From Hygrophila difformis (taxonomy: Eukaryota; Streptophyta; Magnoliopsida; Lamiales; Acanthaceae), in the NCBI GenBank assembly GCA_030278955.1, contig JAOANR010000008.1, positions 45,120,055 through 45,184,054 on the forward strand: 64,000 nucleotides of DNA, read 5' to 3'. Made by a program: the position numbers and the translations under genes. This document shows, piece by piece, positions 24,177 to 34,889 of the stretch (its first letter is position 1; each line of letters starts with the position of its first letter). The notes under the pieces are model-generated. The model was not told where the DNA came from. It made no database searches and saw nothing but the letters and a program-made list of their open reading frames with translations.

Positions 24177-27100
24177 ATGTACCCACAAAGACCTTTCCAA
24201 CAGATGAACCAACAGAATAGGCCATTTGGACAGTTTGCACCAGTCCCGGTGAACTTTCCACAACAACCTTATCCTGTTGCTCAAGACAATACTTACTCTT
24301 TAAAGGTGGAGAATGCTCTGAAGGAGTTCATTGTTAAGCAGACAGAGACGAATAACCAACTGCAGGCTTCAATAAAGAATGTTGAGAATTCAGTCACAGA
24401 GATGGCCAAATTACTACAGCAGAGAGAAAAAGGAAAATTACCAAGTTCTTCTGAAACAAACCCACAATGTAAGGCAGTTACATTGAGGGGAGGAAAAGAG
24501 GTTGTTGATCCTGAATTTGAAATGAAAAGAGATAGGTTGCTGCAGCAGAAAAAGTTCAAGGATGTTCAAACAATGGAAGAAGATGATCACCCTGAACAAA
24601 GGCAGATACTTGAGGATAAGGGTTTGGAAAAGAATGTCTCAGGATATTCCTTTCCAAAGGAAAAAGAGGGAGGTAATGATAATCCTAACTCTACAGGTAA
24701 CAAAAAGGATTCACTGGATGAACACATGCCCAGGATACCATATCCTCGGAGACTCAAAAATGATCTTCAAGAAATTAAATTTAAGAAATTTCTTGAAAAG
24801 ATTAAGGCCATTGAAATATCAATCCCTTTGGTTGAATTAATTGCTGAAATGCCCACTTACGCTAAGTTTCTGAAAGAATTAATTTCAGGGAAAAGAAGTG
24901 CAGGAGAGCAGCAAATGGTGGTCTTAAACCAAAATTGTAGCTTGGTTCTTCAACAAAGGATTCCTCCAAAGCTTGAAGATCCAGGGAGTTTTACTTTACC
25001 TCTGATTATCAACTGTAAAGAAGCTGGGCGAGGACTCTGTGACTTAGGAAGCAGCATCAATGTAATGCCACTTGCTATGGCGAGACGTTTGGATTTGGGA
25101 AAGATGAGGCCAGTCAATATGACCCTCTTCTTTGCTGACCAATCGAGCACCAGACCAGAAGGGATCATTGAAGATGTTATAGTAAAGACAGGAGGCCTTT
25201 GTTTTCCAGCTGACTTTGTCATTCTTGATATCGACGAAAATGTCAGAATTCCTATCATATTAGGGAGGCCTTTTCTGGTGACTGCGGGAGCCATGATTGA
25301 TGCAAAGAATGGCATCGTGAAACTTCATGTTGATAACCAGGAGGTCACTTTCGACATGATGAAGATGTCAACATATCCTTTTAACGTTTTTGAAACCAAT
25401 GTAGCGGGGAAGGAATTAGATGATAGTACTATGGAGGGGGGAAATCTTTTTGATTACTATAATCTCTTTACCACTGATGTAACTGAGAACAATCTCACCC
25501 CACTCACAAATGCTAAAGATGCTACTTTTGCTTACTTGTGTGCGGTTAGATTCGCTGATCCTGAGACTCGTGAAATCGAGGATGGATCAGAAAGTGAGGA
25601 TATGCCATCTTCAGAGCAATCTGAGGATGACATTGATAAAACAGAACTTTCTGATGAAGGATCTGATTTAAAGATGGAAGTGCAAACTCGAAGCAAATTA
25701 ATTCCATCAATAGAAAACCCACCTGAGCTTGAGCTTAAAGTATTACCAGAACATCTTAAGTATGCCTTTTTGGCAGACAAAAAGAAGCTTCCGGTAATAA
25801 TTTCATCCAAATTGAGTGAAGAACAAGAACAAGCTCTAGTAGGAACTCTTAAAAATCATATTCAGGCAATTGCTTGGACTATAGCAGATATCAAAGGCAT
25901 CAGTCCACACATTTGTATGCATAGGATTCTGATGGAGGATGAATACAAACCATCCAGACAACCACAAAGGAGGCTAAATCCACCAATGCAGGAAGTTGTC
26001 AAGAAGGAGGTAATCAAGCTACTTGATGCAGGTATAATCTATCCTATCTCTGATAGTAAATGGGTGAGTCCAACACAAGTTGTACCCAAAAAGGGTGGGA
26101 TTTGTATTGTGACCAATGAACATGGTGATGAAGTAGCAACAAGACCAGTAACTGGTTGGAGAGTTTGCATTGATTATAGGAAATTAAACATTGCCACAAG
26201 AAAAGATCATTTTCCTTTACCATTCATTGATCAAATGTTAGAAAGACTGTCAGGTAAACCATTTTACAGCTTTTTAGATGGATATTCAGGTTATAATCAA
26301 ATAGTTATTGCTAGTGAAGATCATGAGAAAACAACTTTTACTTGCCCATATGGAACATTTGCTTATAGAAGAATGCCTTTTGGATTATGTAATGCTCCTG
26401 CTACGTTTCAAAGATGCATGATGAGTATTTTCTCTGATTTTATTGAAAAATGCATTGAAGTGTTTATGGATGATTTTACTGTTCATGGAACTGACTTTGA
26501 AGATTCTTTAAAAAATTTGTCAAAAATTTTGCAGAGATGTGAGGACACTAACTTAGTTCTTAACTGGGAAAAGTGTCATTTCATGGTTCAGGAAGGAATT
26601 GTCTTAGGACACAAAGTATCTAGAGCAGGAATAGAAGTAGATAAGGCTAAGGTTTCTGTAATAGCAAATTTACCACCACCCAAAACAATTAAGGCAGTGA
26701 GGAGTTTCCTTGGTCATGCTGGTTTCTATAGAAGGTTTATTAAGGACTTTTCTAAGATAGCAAGACCCTTATGTAATCTTCTTCATAAGGATGTGACATT
26801 TAACTTTGATGAAGATTGCTTGATAGCTTTTAAGACTTTGAAGGAGAAATTAATCACTGCACCTATAGTTCAGTCTCCTGATTGGAGTCTACCTTTTGAG
26901 CTTATGTGTGATGGAAGTGAGAATGCAGTGGGAGCAGTTTTGGGGCAACATAAAGAAGGCAAACATCATGTTATCTATTATGCTAGCCATACTCTTAATG
27001 ATGCTCAGATAAACTACACTACTACAGAAAAGGAAATGTATGCTGTAGTTTTTGCTTTTGATAAGTTCAGACAGTATCTTATTGGAGCCCAAACTATAGT

Positions 27101-28619
27101 TTACACAGATCATTCTGCATTACGATATCTTTTCTCAAAGCAAGAAGCCAAACCGAGGCTGATAAGATGGGTTTTACTTTTACAAGAATTTGACATTATT
27201 ATCAAGGATAGAAAAGGAAAAGATAATGGAGTAGCAGACCATCTTTCTAGATTGGAGGAGAAAACAGAGAAGGAGGAAGTTGTAAATGATAAATTTCCAG
27301 ATGAACAATTGTATGCTTTGCAGTTGCATCAATTTGATTGTCCTTGGTTTTCAGATTTTGCTAATTATCTAGCTTGCAAGATTGTCCCAAAGTTTAAAGA
27401 CTCTCATCAGAAGTCAAGGTTTTTCAGAGAAATTCAGAAATACTACTGGGATGATCCCTTTTTATTCAAGTTCTGTTCAGATCAGGTTATTAGGCGCTGT
27501 GCTCATGAAAAAGAAGGTTTCCAAATTGTTAGAAAGTGTCATGAGAACCCTTTAGGAGGCCATCATGGTCCTGCTAGGACTGCTAGAAAAGTCTTAGACT
27601 GTGGGTTTTATTGGCCAACTATCTTTTTGGATTCCCAGAAACTTATAAAGATGTGTGACAGATGTCAAAGATTGGGAAACATTTCAATGAGAGAAGAAAT
27701 GCCTCAAAAAGGGATTTTAGAAGTAGAGATATTTGATGTTTGGGGAATTGATTTTATGGGACCATTTCCCCCATCTTTTGGTAATCATTATATTCTAGTA
27801 GCTGTTGATTATGTCTCAAAATGGGTGGAAGCAGTAGCCTTACCCAATAATGAGGCTAAACAAGTTACTAAATTTCTACAGAAGAATATTTTTACCAGGT
27901 TTGGAGCCCCTCGTGCCATTATATCTGAGGGAGGATCTCACTTTGTGAATAAACTCTTTGAGAAATTACTGAAGCAGTATGGTGTTCATCATAAAGTTGG
28001 ATCACCTTATCATCCTCAGACAAGTGGACAGGTGGAGGTATCTAATAAGGAAATCAAGCACATTTTACAAGCTTCTGTGAACATTACAAGAAAAGACTGG
28101 TCAAAGAAGTTAGATGATGCTTTATGGGCTTACAGAACTGCTTTTAAAACTCCTATAGGAATGTCTCCCTACAGATTAGTTTTTGGAAAAGCATGTCATC
28201 TCCCAGTTGAGCTAGAACATAGAGCATATTGGGCCATTAAAATGCTCAACATGGATTTTCAGTCAGGACAAGATAAGAGGAAGTTTGATCTGTCTAAATT
28301 GGAAGAGATGAGACTGGAAGCATATGAAAGTAGCAAGATTTATAAAGATCGAACTAAGAAAATTCATGATTCAAAAATTAAACATAAGGAATTTTCTGTT
28401 GGTCAATTGGTTTTGCTTTATAATTCTCGTTTGAAATTATTTCCAGGTAAGCTCAGATCAAGGTGGACAGGACCATTTCCTATTGTAGCAGTTCATGACA
28501 ATGGAGCAGTTACAGTTATGCTCAATGAAGGAGAAAAGACTGTAAATGGACACAGGCTAAAGGAATATATTGGTCAACAAGATCTAAATATCCAAACTGA
28601 ATATTTGGATAATCCTTAG
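24177..28619 (+). CDS. Athila pol: protease, RT, RNase H, integrase
   Basis: This is one open frame of 1480 codons (open from 24003; the first ATG is at 24177). Visible parts: an aspartic protease with DLGSS at residue 289; reverse transcriptase with CIDYRKLN near 664 and FMDD at 763-766; RNase H with [12 protein letters not shown] (Asp 912), TTTEKEM and [10 protein letters not shown]; and integrase with an HHCC region ([15 protein letters not shown]) and a DDE core starting at Asp 1192. The second DDE position reads Glu (ISEGGSHF, residue 1251), 36 residues before Glu 1287; the family normally has Asp there. The carboxy end has the usual GPF(P) linker fold and no chromodomain. No stop or frameshift is seen, so pol is far better preserved than gag. 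Integration activity is doubtful given the Glu. Confidence 0.93.
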   Translation: MYPQRPFQQMNQQNRPFGQFAPVPVNFPQQPYPVAQDNTYSLKVENALKEFIVKQTETNNQLQASIKNVENSVTEMAKLLQQREKGKLPSSSETNPQCKAVTLRGGKEVVDPEFEMKRDRLLQQKKFKDVQTMEEDDHPEQRQILEDKGLEKNVSGYSFPKEKEGGNDNPNSTGNKKDSLDEHMPRIPYPRRLKNDLQEIKFKKFLEKIKAIEISIPLVELIAEMPTYAKFLKELISGKRSAGEQQMVVLNQNCSLVLQQRIPPKLEDPGSFTLPLIINCKEAGRGLCDLGSSINVMPLAMARRLDLGKMRPVNMTLFFADQSSTRPEGIIEDVIVKTGGLCFPADFVILDIDENVRIPIILGRPFLVTAGAMIDAKNGIVKLHVDNQEVTFDMMKMSTYPFNVFETNVAGKELDDSTMEGGNLFDYYNLFTTDVTENNLTPLTNAKDATFAYLCAVRFADPETREIEDGSESEDMPSSEQSEDDIDKTELSDEGSDLKMEVQTRSKLIPSIENPPELELKVLPEHLKYAFLADKKKLPVIISSKLSEEQEQALVGTLKNHIQAIAWTIADIKGISPHICMHRILMEDEYKPSRQPQRRLNPPMQEVVKKEVIKLLDAGIIYPISDSKWVSPTQVVPKKGGICIVTNEHGDEVATRPVTGWRVCIDYRKLNIATRKDHFPLPFIDQMLERLSGKPFYSFLDGYSGYNQIVIASEDHEKTTFTCPYGTFAYRRMPFGLCNAPATFQRCMMSIFSDFIEKCIEVFMDDFTVHGTDFEDSLKNLSKILQRCEDTNLVLNWEKCHFMVQEGIVLGHKVSRAGIEVDKAKVSVIANLPPPKTIKAVRSFLGHAGFYRRFIKDFSKIARPLCNLLHKDVTFNFDEDCLIAFKTLKEKLITAPIVQSPDWSLPFELMCDGSENAVGAVLGQHKEGKHHVIYYASHTLNDAQINYTTTEKEMYAVVFAFDKFRQYLIGAQTIVYTDHSALRYLFSKQEAKPRLIRWVLLLQEFDIIIKDRKGKDNGVADHLSRLEEKTEKEEVVNDKFPDEQLYALQLHQFDCPWFSDFANYLACKIVPKFKDSHQKSRFFREIQKYYWDDPFLFKFCSDQVIRRCAHEKEGFQIVRKCHENPLGGHHGPARTARKVLDCGFYWPTIFLDSQKLIKMCDRCQRLGNISMREEMPQKGILEVEIFDVWGIDFMGPFPPSFGNHYILVAVDYVSKWVEAVALPNNEAKQVTKFLQKNIFTRFGAPRAIISEGGSHFVNKLFEKLLKQYGVHHKVGSPYHPQTSGQVEVSNKEIKHILQASVNITRKDWSKKLDDALWAYRTAFKTPIGMSPYRLVFGKACHLPVELEHRAYWAIKMLNMDFQSGQDKRKFDLSKLEEMRLEAYESSKIYKDRTKKIHDSKIKHKEFSVGQLVLLYNSRLKLFPGKLRSRWTGPFPIVAVHDNGAVTVMLNEGEKTVNGHRLKEYIGQQDLNIQTEYLDNP

Positions 28620-29263
28620 TTTTCTGTTTTCAAAAAAAAAAAAAAAATAGGGGGTGGATACTACCCAGGTTAACTGAGTAGTATTTCCCTTTTTCTTTAA
28701 ATTTATTTTCTATCTCTAATTCTTTTATTCTTTATTTTCAGGAATTCGAGAAATGAAGCTGTGATGGAATGGAGGAGGATGAGATAAGAATCTTCAACCA
28801 GGTTTTTGAGTATTAAGTGTTTGGAAAATTAAGTATGAATGGATCCTGAGGCCACGCTCCTGTAATTTTGTCAAAGCGTGAGTTAAAAATGAATTATTCT
28901 TGCTCACGCTTTGTAAAAGTTATGATGCGAGGTGATCAGTTCAAATTCTTATTCTGTTGAAAATGATAAGTTGTTAAGGAATAAGAGTTTGATGTCTACG
29001 CTTTGTCAAAATACAAAGCGAGACTATTTTACTCTGGAAATTGTACAAGAATCTTTTCTCGCGTTGTGATCAACAAAGCGAGGAAGGATTTTTATAGCCA
29101 CGCGATGACAATCGACAGAGCGAGAGTCTGGGAATTTTGAACGGATAGATTTTCAAACTTTCCAAAGACCAAAATACCCTTTTCAGACTCTTCTTCTTCT
29201 CTTACACCAACCATCACACGTCGTTTCAATCGCCAGTAATTATGGCAGAATTTAGTTTTTCTG
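28620..29263. other. Post-pol spacer of C with CG-rich hairpins
   Basis: An A-run and AT-rich DNA follow the pol stop, then a cluster of inverted repeats built on CGCTTTG/CAAAGCG: CAAAGCGTGAG at 28872-28882 with CTCACGCTTTG at 28903-28913, CGCTTTGT at 28999-29006 with ACAAAGCG at 29013-29020, and imperfect ones at 29058-29082 and 29099-29126. The same word pair occurs in the LTRs of C. No gene is seen. Confidence 0.65.
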
Positions 29264-29273
29264 CTATAAAATC
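29264..29273 (+). promoter_or_regulatory. TATA-like box of F-box unit 1
   Basis: CTATAAAATC lies 80 bp upstream of the ATG of unit 1, after a CT-rich stretch. It suggests that the F-box unit has its own promoter, separate from the LTR. Confidence 0.4.
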
Positions 29274-29352
29274 TAGTCGAATCCTCCTCTTCTTTCATCT
29301 CAAACATTTTCCATCTTAAGAAATTATCCTAAAACCATTATCAAAAGTCAGA

Positions 29353-30509
29353 ATGGCCGCAACAGCTCCNNNNNNNNNNNNNNNNNNNNNNNNNNNNNNN
29401 NNNNNNNNNNNNNNNNNNNNNNNNNNNNNNNNNNNNNNNNNNNNNNNNNNNNNNNNNNNNNNNNNNNNNNNNNNNNNNNNNNNNNNNNNNNNNNNNNNNN
29501 NNNNNNNNNNNNNNNNNNNNNNNNNNNNNNNNNNNNNNNNNNNNNNNNNNNNNNNNNNNNNNNNNNNNNNNNNNNNNNNNNNNNNNNNNNNNNNNNNNNN
29601 NNNNNNNNNNNNNNNNNNNNNNNNNNNNNNNNNNNNNNNNNNNNNNNNNNNNNNNNNNNNNNNNNNNNNNNNNNNNNNNNNNNNNNNNNNNNNNNNNNNN
29701 NNNNNNNNNNNNNNNNNNNNNNNNNNNNNNNNNNNNNNNNNNNNNNNNNNNNNNNNNNNNNNNNNNNNNNNNNNNNNNNNNNNNNNNNNNNNNNNNNNNN
29801 NNNNNNNNNNNNNNNNNNNNNNNNNNNNNNNNNNNNNNNNNNNNNNNNNNNNNNNNNNNNNNNNNNNNNTAATGCTAGAACATCCATTCTAGACATTCCT
29901 GATGAAATCTTGGGAGATATTCTCTCAAGGCTGGGAAGAGAAGAAATGAAGGATGTAGCCAGGTTAGCCCCAACTTGCAAAAAGTTCGCCAGAGCAAGTA
30001 AGGCGCCTGTAGTATGAAGGAGGGCGAATGTAGAAAGGCGGATGACTGCAGAGAGGACACTTGACTCTCATTACGTCCAAATACTTCGAAGATGCAGAGA
30101 GGTGGGGAATTTCATGTTAAAACTAGAGCTTGCACTCTCAATCTTCTGCAACACAGGGCTCAAGGAAGCCGCTTTTGAAGTCCTTAAGCCTGGAATCGAT
30201 GACAACCATCACCCTTCAATCTTTATCAAGGCATTCATCCTTCTGAGTTCGGAAAGCCTTGAGGAGATTGATGAAGGATTGTATCTTCTTGGATCAATCC
30301 TTAACGATGAAGATCATATTCGCAAGATTGAGGCGAAGATCAGCAAGTTATTCAACGAAAGTGAAGAAGAGCCTAATCCCTTTAGGGGACAAGGACATCG
30401 CGAGTACTGTGATTATTTAGCGCCACATAGTAGGGACTTAGTTAGGGAACCTCCACACTTTAACTATGGTGCCACAAACATTGATTGTTTTGTGAGGTCA
30501 CTAGTTTGA
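29353..30509 (+). pseudogene. F-box gene, unit 1, with intron hidden by an N-run
   Basis: Exon 1 is 17 coding nucleotides (29353-29369, MAATAP) ending in CC. The 500 Ns follow, and coding resumes at 29870 in matching phase. Exon 2 gives an F-box (ILDIPDEILGDILSRLG) and then a region with AFEVLKPGIDDNHHPSIFIKA that matches all its neighbours, followed by NPFRGQ and a Cys-containing tail. F-box proteins recruit targets to SCF ubiquitin ligases through SKP1. The layout (F-box plus short helical repeats plus Cys tail) resembles plant At2g35280-like F-box proteins. A TGA at 30015-30017, where the paralogues have a coding residue, interrupts an otherwise open frame. It may be a pseudogene or make an F-box-only peptide. 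Confidence 0.75.
29370..29869. other. Assembly gap of 500 N
   Basis: There are exactly 500 undetermined bases. Both edges coincide with where units 2 and 3 have their intron boundaries, so the run stands in place of the unit 1 intron. Real length unknown. Confidence 0.95.
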
Positions 30510-30987
30510 TTAGGAGATTAAGAGAAAATTTTAATGAGCATGTAATTGAATCTGAGTCAGAATTAGAAACTGATCCAGATTCAAATTGAATGATTATGTA
30601 ATCTCTTAATTTGTATCTAAATTCTAAGTCTTTTGATGTTGACATATATACTCCTCGCTTCATTTTTATTAAAAGGAAACAACTTGATTGATCTTATCCT
30701 TTACATTAGATTTTTATCTGAGTCCTTTTAAATAAATTTTCAAAATAGGGTTATTATAGGCTTAATCATTACTCTCTGCAGAGAGCAAGATTTACTATCT
30801 TGACCCCTGCAGTCCTTAGATAAAAATAGGGCGTCTCTGTCCTTGCAGTCATTCCTCTCAGTTGTCATTTCAAAATTTTTCTTCAGATTTTCTTCTCTTA
30901 TTCAAGAAGAAATCGCCATACACCATTTTTACCATTCTCAATCATTCTCATAAGCAAGATCATTCAGAAAACCTATCGACGAAGAAA
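30510..30987. other. Spacer and 5' leader of F-box unit 2
   Basis: No ORF of note. The last 120 bp (CCATTTTTACCATTCTCAAT, AAGAAGAAATCGCCAT) resemble the leader of unit 3 (32740-32851), so the 5' UTR is part of the duplicated unit. A weak TATA-like GATAAAAATAG is at 30819-30829. Confidence 0.5.
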
Positions 30988-32087
30988 ATGGCCGAGAACA
31001 ATCCGTAAGCAATCTAGTTCATCCTTTCTTTCTTTTATTTTTAGTTCTATTTTGCAAAGTTTGATGTCGGATTGCATTTCTAGACCTAGGGTTCATGATT
31101 CTATATTCTTCAGGGAATGGCTGTAGAAAACGGAAACATTAAACATTTAAGATTTCTCATAACTAAGAGCCGTTTCTTTACACTCATTAATCCAGAGAGT
31201 CTTTTCTGAATCTTTAGTTAGTAACTGACGCATTATCCAAATGGGACTTTTGGAACTTCACAATAGGAATGATACCCCATTTTCGAATTTCTGGTTCCAT
31301 CATTCTAGATAAAAGTATTCCCCTGTATTCCTTATCATATTATTTTCTGGAAACAGAAATGCTAGGAATCCACAGCGCATTGGAACTCAAATATCCCATT
31401 TACCTACTGAGTTGTTGGGGGATATTCTGTCAAGAATTGGAAAAGATAATGTTAGGGAGCTCTTCAGGGTAGCAGAAGTCTCTCCATCATTTTATCAAGC
31501 AAGCAAAACTCATCTTGTATACAAGAGAGTAGACTTGGAATCATGTATGAGATGGAGAGAAGATGTTTATCCTGACAACCAGAAAAGATTCATTCAAGAG
31601 TGTCAAAATGCAGGGAATTTTATGTTCAACATTGAACCTGCATTGAAGGCATTTGTGGAGGAACGAGATGAGAAGAAGGCATATGAACTCCTCAAGCCAG
31701 GACTAGATGATGGACATGAACCCACTATTCTGCTCAGAACGATGCTCCTCTTAACAAAACAGGAAGATAAGTTGATTGAAGAAGGATTAGAGTTGATCCA
31801 AACAGTAGCTTCTAATGTCTTAGAAGTGGTTTTTTATTAAACTCTATCTTTTTCATTGGCTCATCCATATTCCTCAAATCCCAAATCCTTTTCAAGGGCA
31901 ACCAGAGAAAAGCTATTGTAAGGATCATACTTTGCAAGTTCGAGTCTTACTACCACCACACAGCAGGAAGGACTGTATCCCTTGTCAATTCTTTGACATG
32001 GTGAGGCAGTTTAGACTGTATTGTGGTGAAGTGTTTCCTGATGAGTTTATGTGGACTGACTCCGATGATGAGGAAATTGACCCCTGA
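30988..32087 (+). pseudogene. F-box gene, unit 2, frameshifted
   Basis: Exon 1 (30988-31004, MAENNP) ends in CC before GTAAGC. The intron runs to the AG at 31355-31356, and exon 2 starts at 31357 in the same phase as the paralogues. Exon 2 encodes an F-box (HLPTELLGDILSRIGKDN), then CQNAGNFMFNIEPALKAFVEE and AYELLKPGLDDGHEPTI. The frame stops at 31838-31840 after a T-run. Homology continues in another frame (NPFQGQPEKSYC, a CIPC motif, an acidic end) to TGA at 32085-32087. One indel in the T-run near 31830 explains this. As it stands it could make an F-box protein lacking the Cys tail. Confidence 0.8.
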
Positions 32088-32696
32088 GCAGTTTAGAGCT
32101 AGGAAATTCTATAGTATTATATATGTTTGCATTTCCTGGATATTTTGATGTATTTTGGATCATTTAGACTTCATGAATTACAATTCTCCTACTTTCTATT
32201 TTGTATGATCAGTTTCTTTATTCAAATCAACCATGAACTAAAGATGAAACTGGAAGTTTCTCTTGAAACTGAGAATGTTATCGAGGGAGTCTGGATCAGA
32301 GGAAACTTAGATCAAACACTCCACTGAATATTCTTCAGACTAAAAGAGAAAGTAAAATCAGGGAATGAAATGAAAGAATTGGTAATCTTAAGATGAAAGA
32401 AGTTAAGGGTAGATTTTGTTGGGTATTAGGATGAATTTGGTATTAGGATGAATTTGGTGAACAAAGATCTAATCAGACTCAAAACACAATCTAGAAGTCT
32501 TAATCCTTTTCAAATGTTTACCCCTCGCTTTGTTTTCAACCAATCTAATTTTATCCAAATTATGTTGTTTGGGTTCATTAACTCAATTTTTAAATCAATA
32601 ACCAGACTCACTGATGTGGCAGGTCTAGAATGAATGAGTACAATCTAAATACTTGAGTACCCTACTCTTTATTCTTTAACTAGGCCAACCCATTGT
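32088..32696. other. Spacer between F-box units 2 and 3
   Basis: AT-rich DNA with a short duplicated phrase (GGTATTAGGATGAATTTG at about 32420-32455) and one CCTCGCTTTGTTTTCAACC word related to the hairpin words near 28870-29126. No gene is seen. Confidence 0.5.
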
Positions 32697-32706
32697 TTTA
32701 TATAAG
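32697..32706 (+). promoter_or_regulatory. TATA-like box of F-box unit 3
   Basis: TTTATATAAG lies about 145 bp upstream of the unit 3 ATG and is followed by a CT-rich leader. It is the best promoter candidate for units 3-5. Confidence 0.45.
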
Positions 32707-32851
32707 ACCTATAACCTCCTTATCTTTTCAAATCATTCTCATACCATTCTCATATTTTCTCTCGAAAAGAAACCGCCATTTTAAGTTCTTCTTCTTCTTC
32801 TTCTATTGCGAAACCCTTATTCAGAATCATTCAGCTTCAGGAACAATCCTA

Positions 32852-33783
32852 ATGGCGAGCAACAACCCGTAAGCTCTCCGTTCATTTTTCATCGCATTTC
32901 TTCCTGATGTTTCAAGTTGTTACATTCTGCATTATAGTGTTCTACTCATACTAGGGTTAAAGTTTTTCATTTCGTGTAAATTTTCTCCATCCACTCTCGT
33001 TCTTCCCTAATTGAAAACTTGGAGTATAATTTCAACTGATCTTTCTTCTTTAAAATTCGATTAAATAACAGTGAGGAGCAGCCTTCTGAGTCCTCTGCTT
33101 TACACCTGACTGATCTTCCATTGGATGTCCTTGGGGAGATTCTGTCACGAGTAGGGCAGAGCAGCTTTGAAGATCTGCTCAAGTGCAAACAAATCTGTTC
33201 AACATTTACAAAAGTCTCAGAATATCCTACTGTTCTCCGGAGATTTAATGTAGAGGATCCGGCCTTTAAAAGAATCTCTAATGAATCTACTGGAAAAATC
33301 AAGTTCCTATATGCCTGTAAAAAGGCTAAGAATCATATTCTGAATTTACCCAAGGCTTTGGAACTGTTTACACAAGGGAAAGGATTCAAGGCATTCCAGA
33401 TCCTGGATGAAGGAATAGAAGATAACTTCAAGATTTCTCAATATTTTAAAGCTTTATGCTGTTTAAGTAAAAGTTCTAGAGAAGAAATAAATGCAGGACT
33501 TCGCTTAATTAGTCCAATCTTAAGTGATAGATTAAACAGCTATGAGTTTAGATATAACCTTCTCACCCTACTTTCAGAATGAGAATATGTCCCGAATCCA
33601 TTTTTAGGGCAGAAAAATAGGGAATTCTGTATTATAGAAGTTCATGATCAGGAAACTTTCCATAGGCCATTATACTATACAGCCGATCAGGTCTGCTATC
33701 TCTGCTGTGACACAAATAGAGCCATAGCCGATTTTAGGATGGCAGCAGGGGAGAACTATGACAATTATAGCATTAATGAATAA
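32852..33783 (+). pseudogene. F-box gene, unit 3, with in-frame stop
   Basis: Exon 1 (32852-32868, MASNNP) is followed by GTAAGC. The acceptor AG is at 33070-33071 and exon 2 starts at 33072 in phase. It encodes an F-box (HLTDLPLDVLGEILSRVG, FEDLLKCKQICSTF) and the helical region (CKKAKNHILNLPKALELF, GFKAFQILDEGIEDNF). TGA at 33580-33582 stops the frame; beyond it the same frame continues with NPFLGQKNREFC, a CYLCC motif and FRMAAGE to TAA at 33781-33783, matching the tails of unit 4. So only one nonsense change separates it from a full-length copy. It is the most diverged paralogue in the helical region. Confidence 0.78.
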
Positions 33784-33974
33784 GTTTTTGGATGAAGGAG
33801 AAAGAGATTGATGTATGTGACATGTCTTCTAATTTTTGACTTTGAAACTGTCACTAGATCAGATCTTTTGTATTATGTAATGCAGCCTGATTTTGATAAT
33901 AAAATCTAATCTCATTACTGCATAAATGTTGAGTTTAACTCTTAATTCTGTGTTTTTCCTCCTTTTCTTTTCAG
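33784..33974. other. Spacer and acceptor tract before unit 4
   Basis: It contains an AATAAA-type word (GATAATAAAATC near 33893), possibly ending unit 3 transcripts, then a T/C-rich tract and TTTTCAG at 33968-33974. No ATG plus donor like the exon 1 of units 1-3 can be found. Confidence 0.5.
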
Positions 33975-34728
33975 AAATGTCGAAAACCCTCAACTCTTGG
34001 AAACTCAAATACTTGATTTACCAACTGAGTTACTGGGAGACATTCTGTCAAGACTAGGAATGGAAAGCATAAAGGCACTTTTTAGAGCATCTAAAACTTC
34101 TAAGCAATTCCTCTCAGCAAGCAGATCATCGTTAGCTCTAAAGAGAGCTAATTTGGAAACTTGTGCTGTCTGGAGAGGAGATGCTTACTCAAGTAACCAA
34201 GTCAAATTCATTAAAGGATGTCAGGATGCAGGCAATTATATGTTTAATATTGTGCCTGCATTAATAGCCTTTGTGGAGGATAAAAATGAGGAAAAAGCTT
34301 ATGAAATTCTTAAGCCCGGATTAGATGATAAACATAAGCCAACTACTTTCATAAGATCTCTTTTACTGCTTTCCAAACAAGATCCACAGTTGGATGAGGA
34401 AGGAATTCAGTTGATCAAATCTGTGACTCAGGATCCTTTTGAACTTCTATTCTTAAAAATGAGTGTTCTCCACTGGCTCCTTTATGGTGAAAAGTTCCCA
34501 AACCCATTCCTTGATCAAGAGGAAAGGAGTTTTTGTAAGAATCACTCCATTCAAGAGCGACAGCAATTACCTTTTAATGGAAGGATGGAGTGTATTCCAT
34601 GCGAACTGTTTGATTATGTCAAGCAATACAGAAGAGCAAGTGGCGAACTAGGCATATTATTTGAATGGGAGCAATGGAACAATGGAGAAGAAGATCAGAA
34701 TGAAGAAGAACTGCTAGAATTAGAATAA
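33975..34728 (+). CDS. F-box protein, unit 4 (intact second exon)
   Basis: The frame is open from the acceptor at 33974 to TAA at 34726-34728, about 250 residues. Order: F-box (LDLPTELLGDILSRLGMESIKALF) within the first 45 residues, CQDAGNYMFNIVPALIAFVEDKN, AYEILKPGLDDKHKPTT, a leucine-rich helical stretch, NPFLDQEERSFC, ECIPCELF, and an acidic end. The first in-frame ATG lies well inside, and the first base completes a split codon exactly as in units 1-3, so it is best read as a second exon. No first exon of its own is visible; it may use the one at 32852-32868. Predicted role: SCF substrate adaptor in cytosol or nucleus, target unknown. Confidence 0.75.
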
Positions 34729-34889
34729 TTTAGAAATTAAGCAGTTCATAGTTTCTTTGCTTGTATCTTTTGTGCTTTTTGTCTTGGGACAAAGAATTAT
34801 GTAGATGATTCAAAACTGTACATCCCTTTTCCATTAATGAATTGTATTCTCTAGCTTTTGATTCTATTTTTGTTCTTAATCTTATTCAG
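34729..34889. other. Spacer and acceptor tract before unit 5
   Basis: AT-rich, ending in a pyrimidine tract and CTTATTCAG at 34881-34889. It includes a likely 3' UTR of unit 4. No first exon is seen. Confidence 0.5.

Noticed and set aside
34858..34889. Signal-peptide-like start of F-box unit 5 (MILFLFLILF)
   Set aside because: It reads through the pyrimidine tract of the intron; the acceptor at 34888-34889 makes this intronic.
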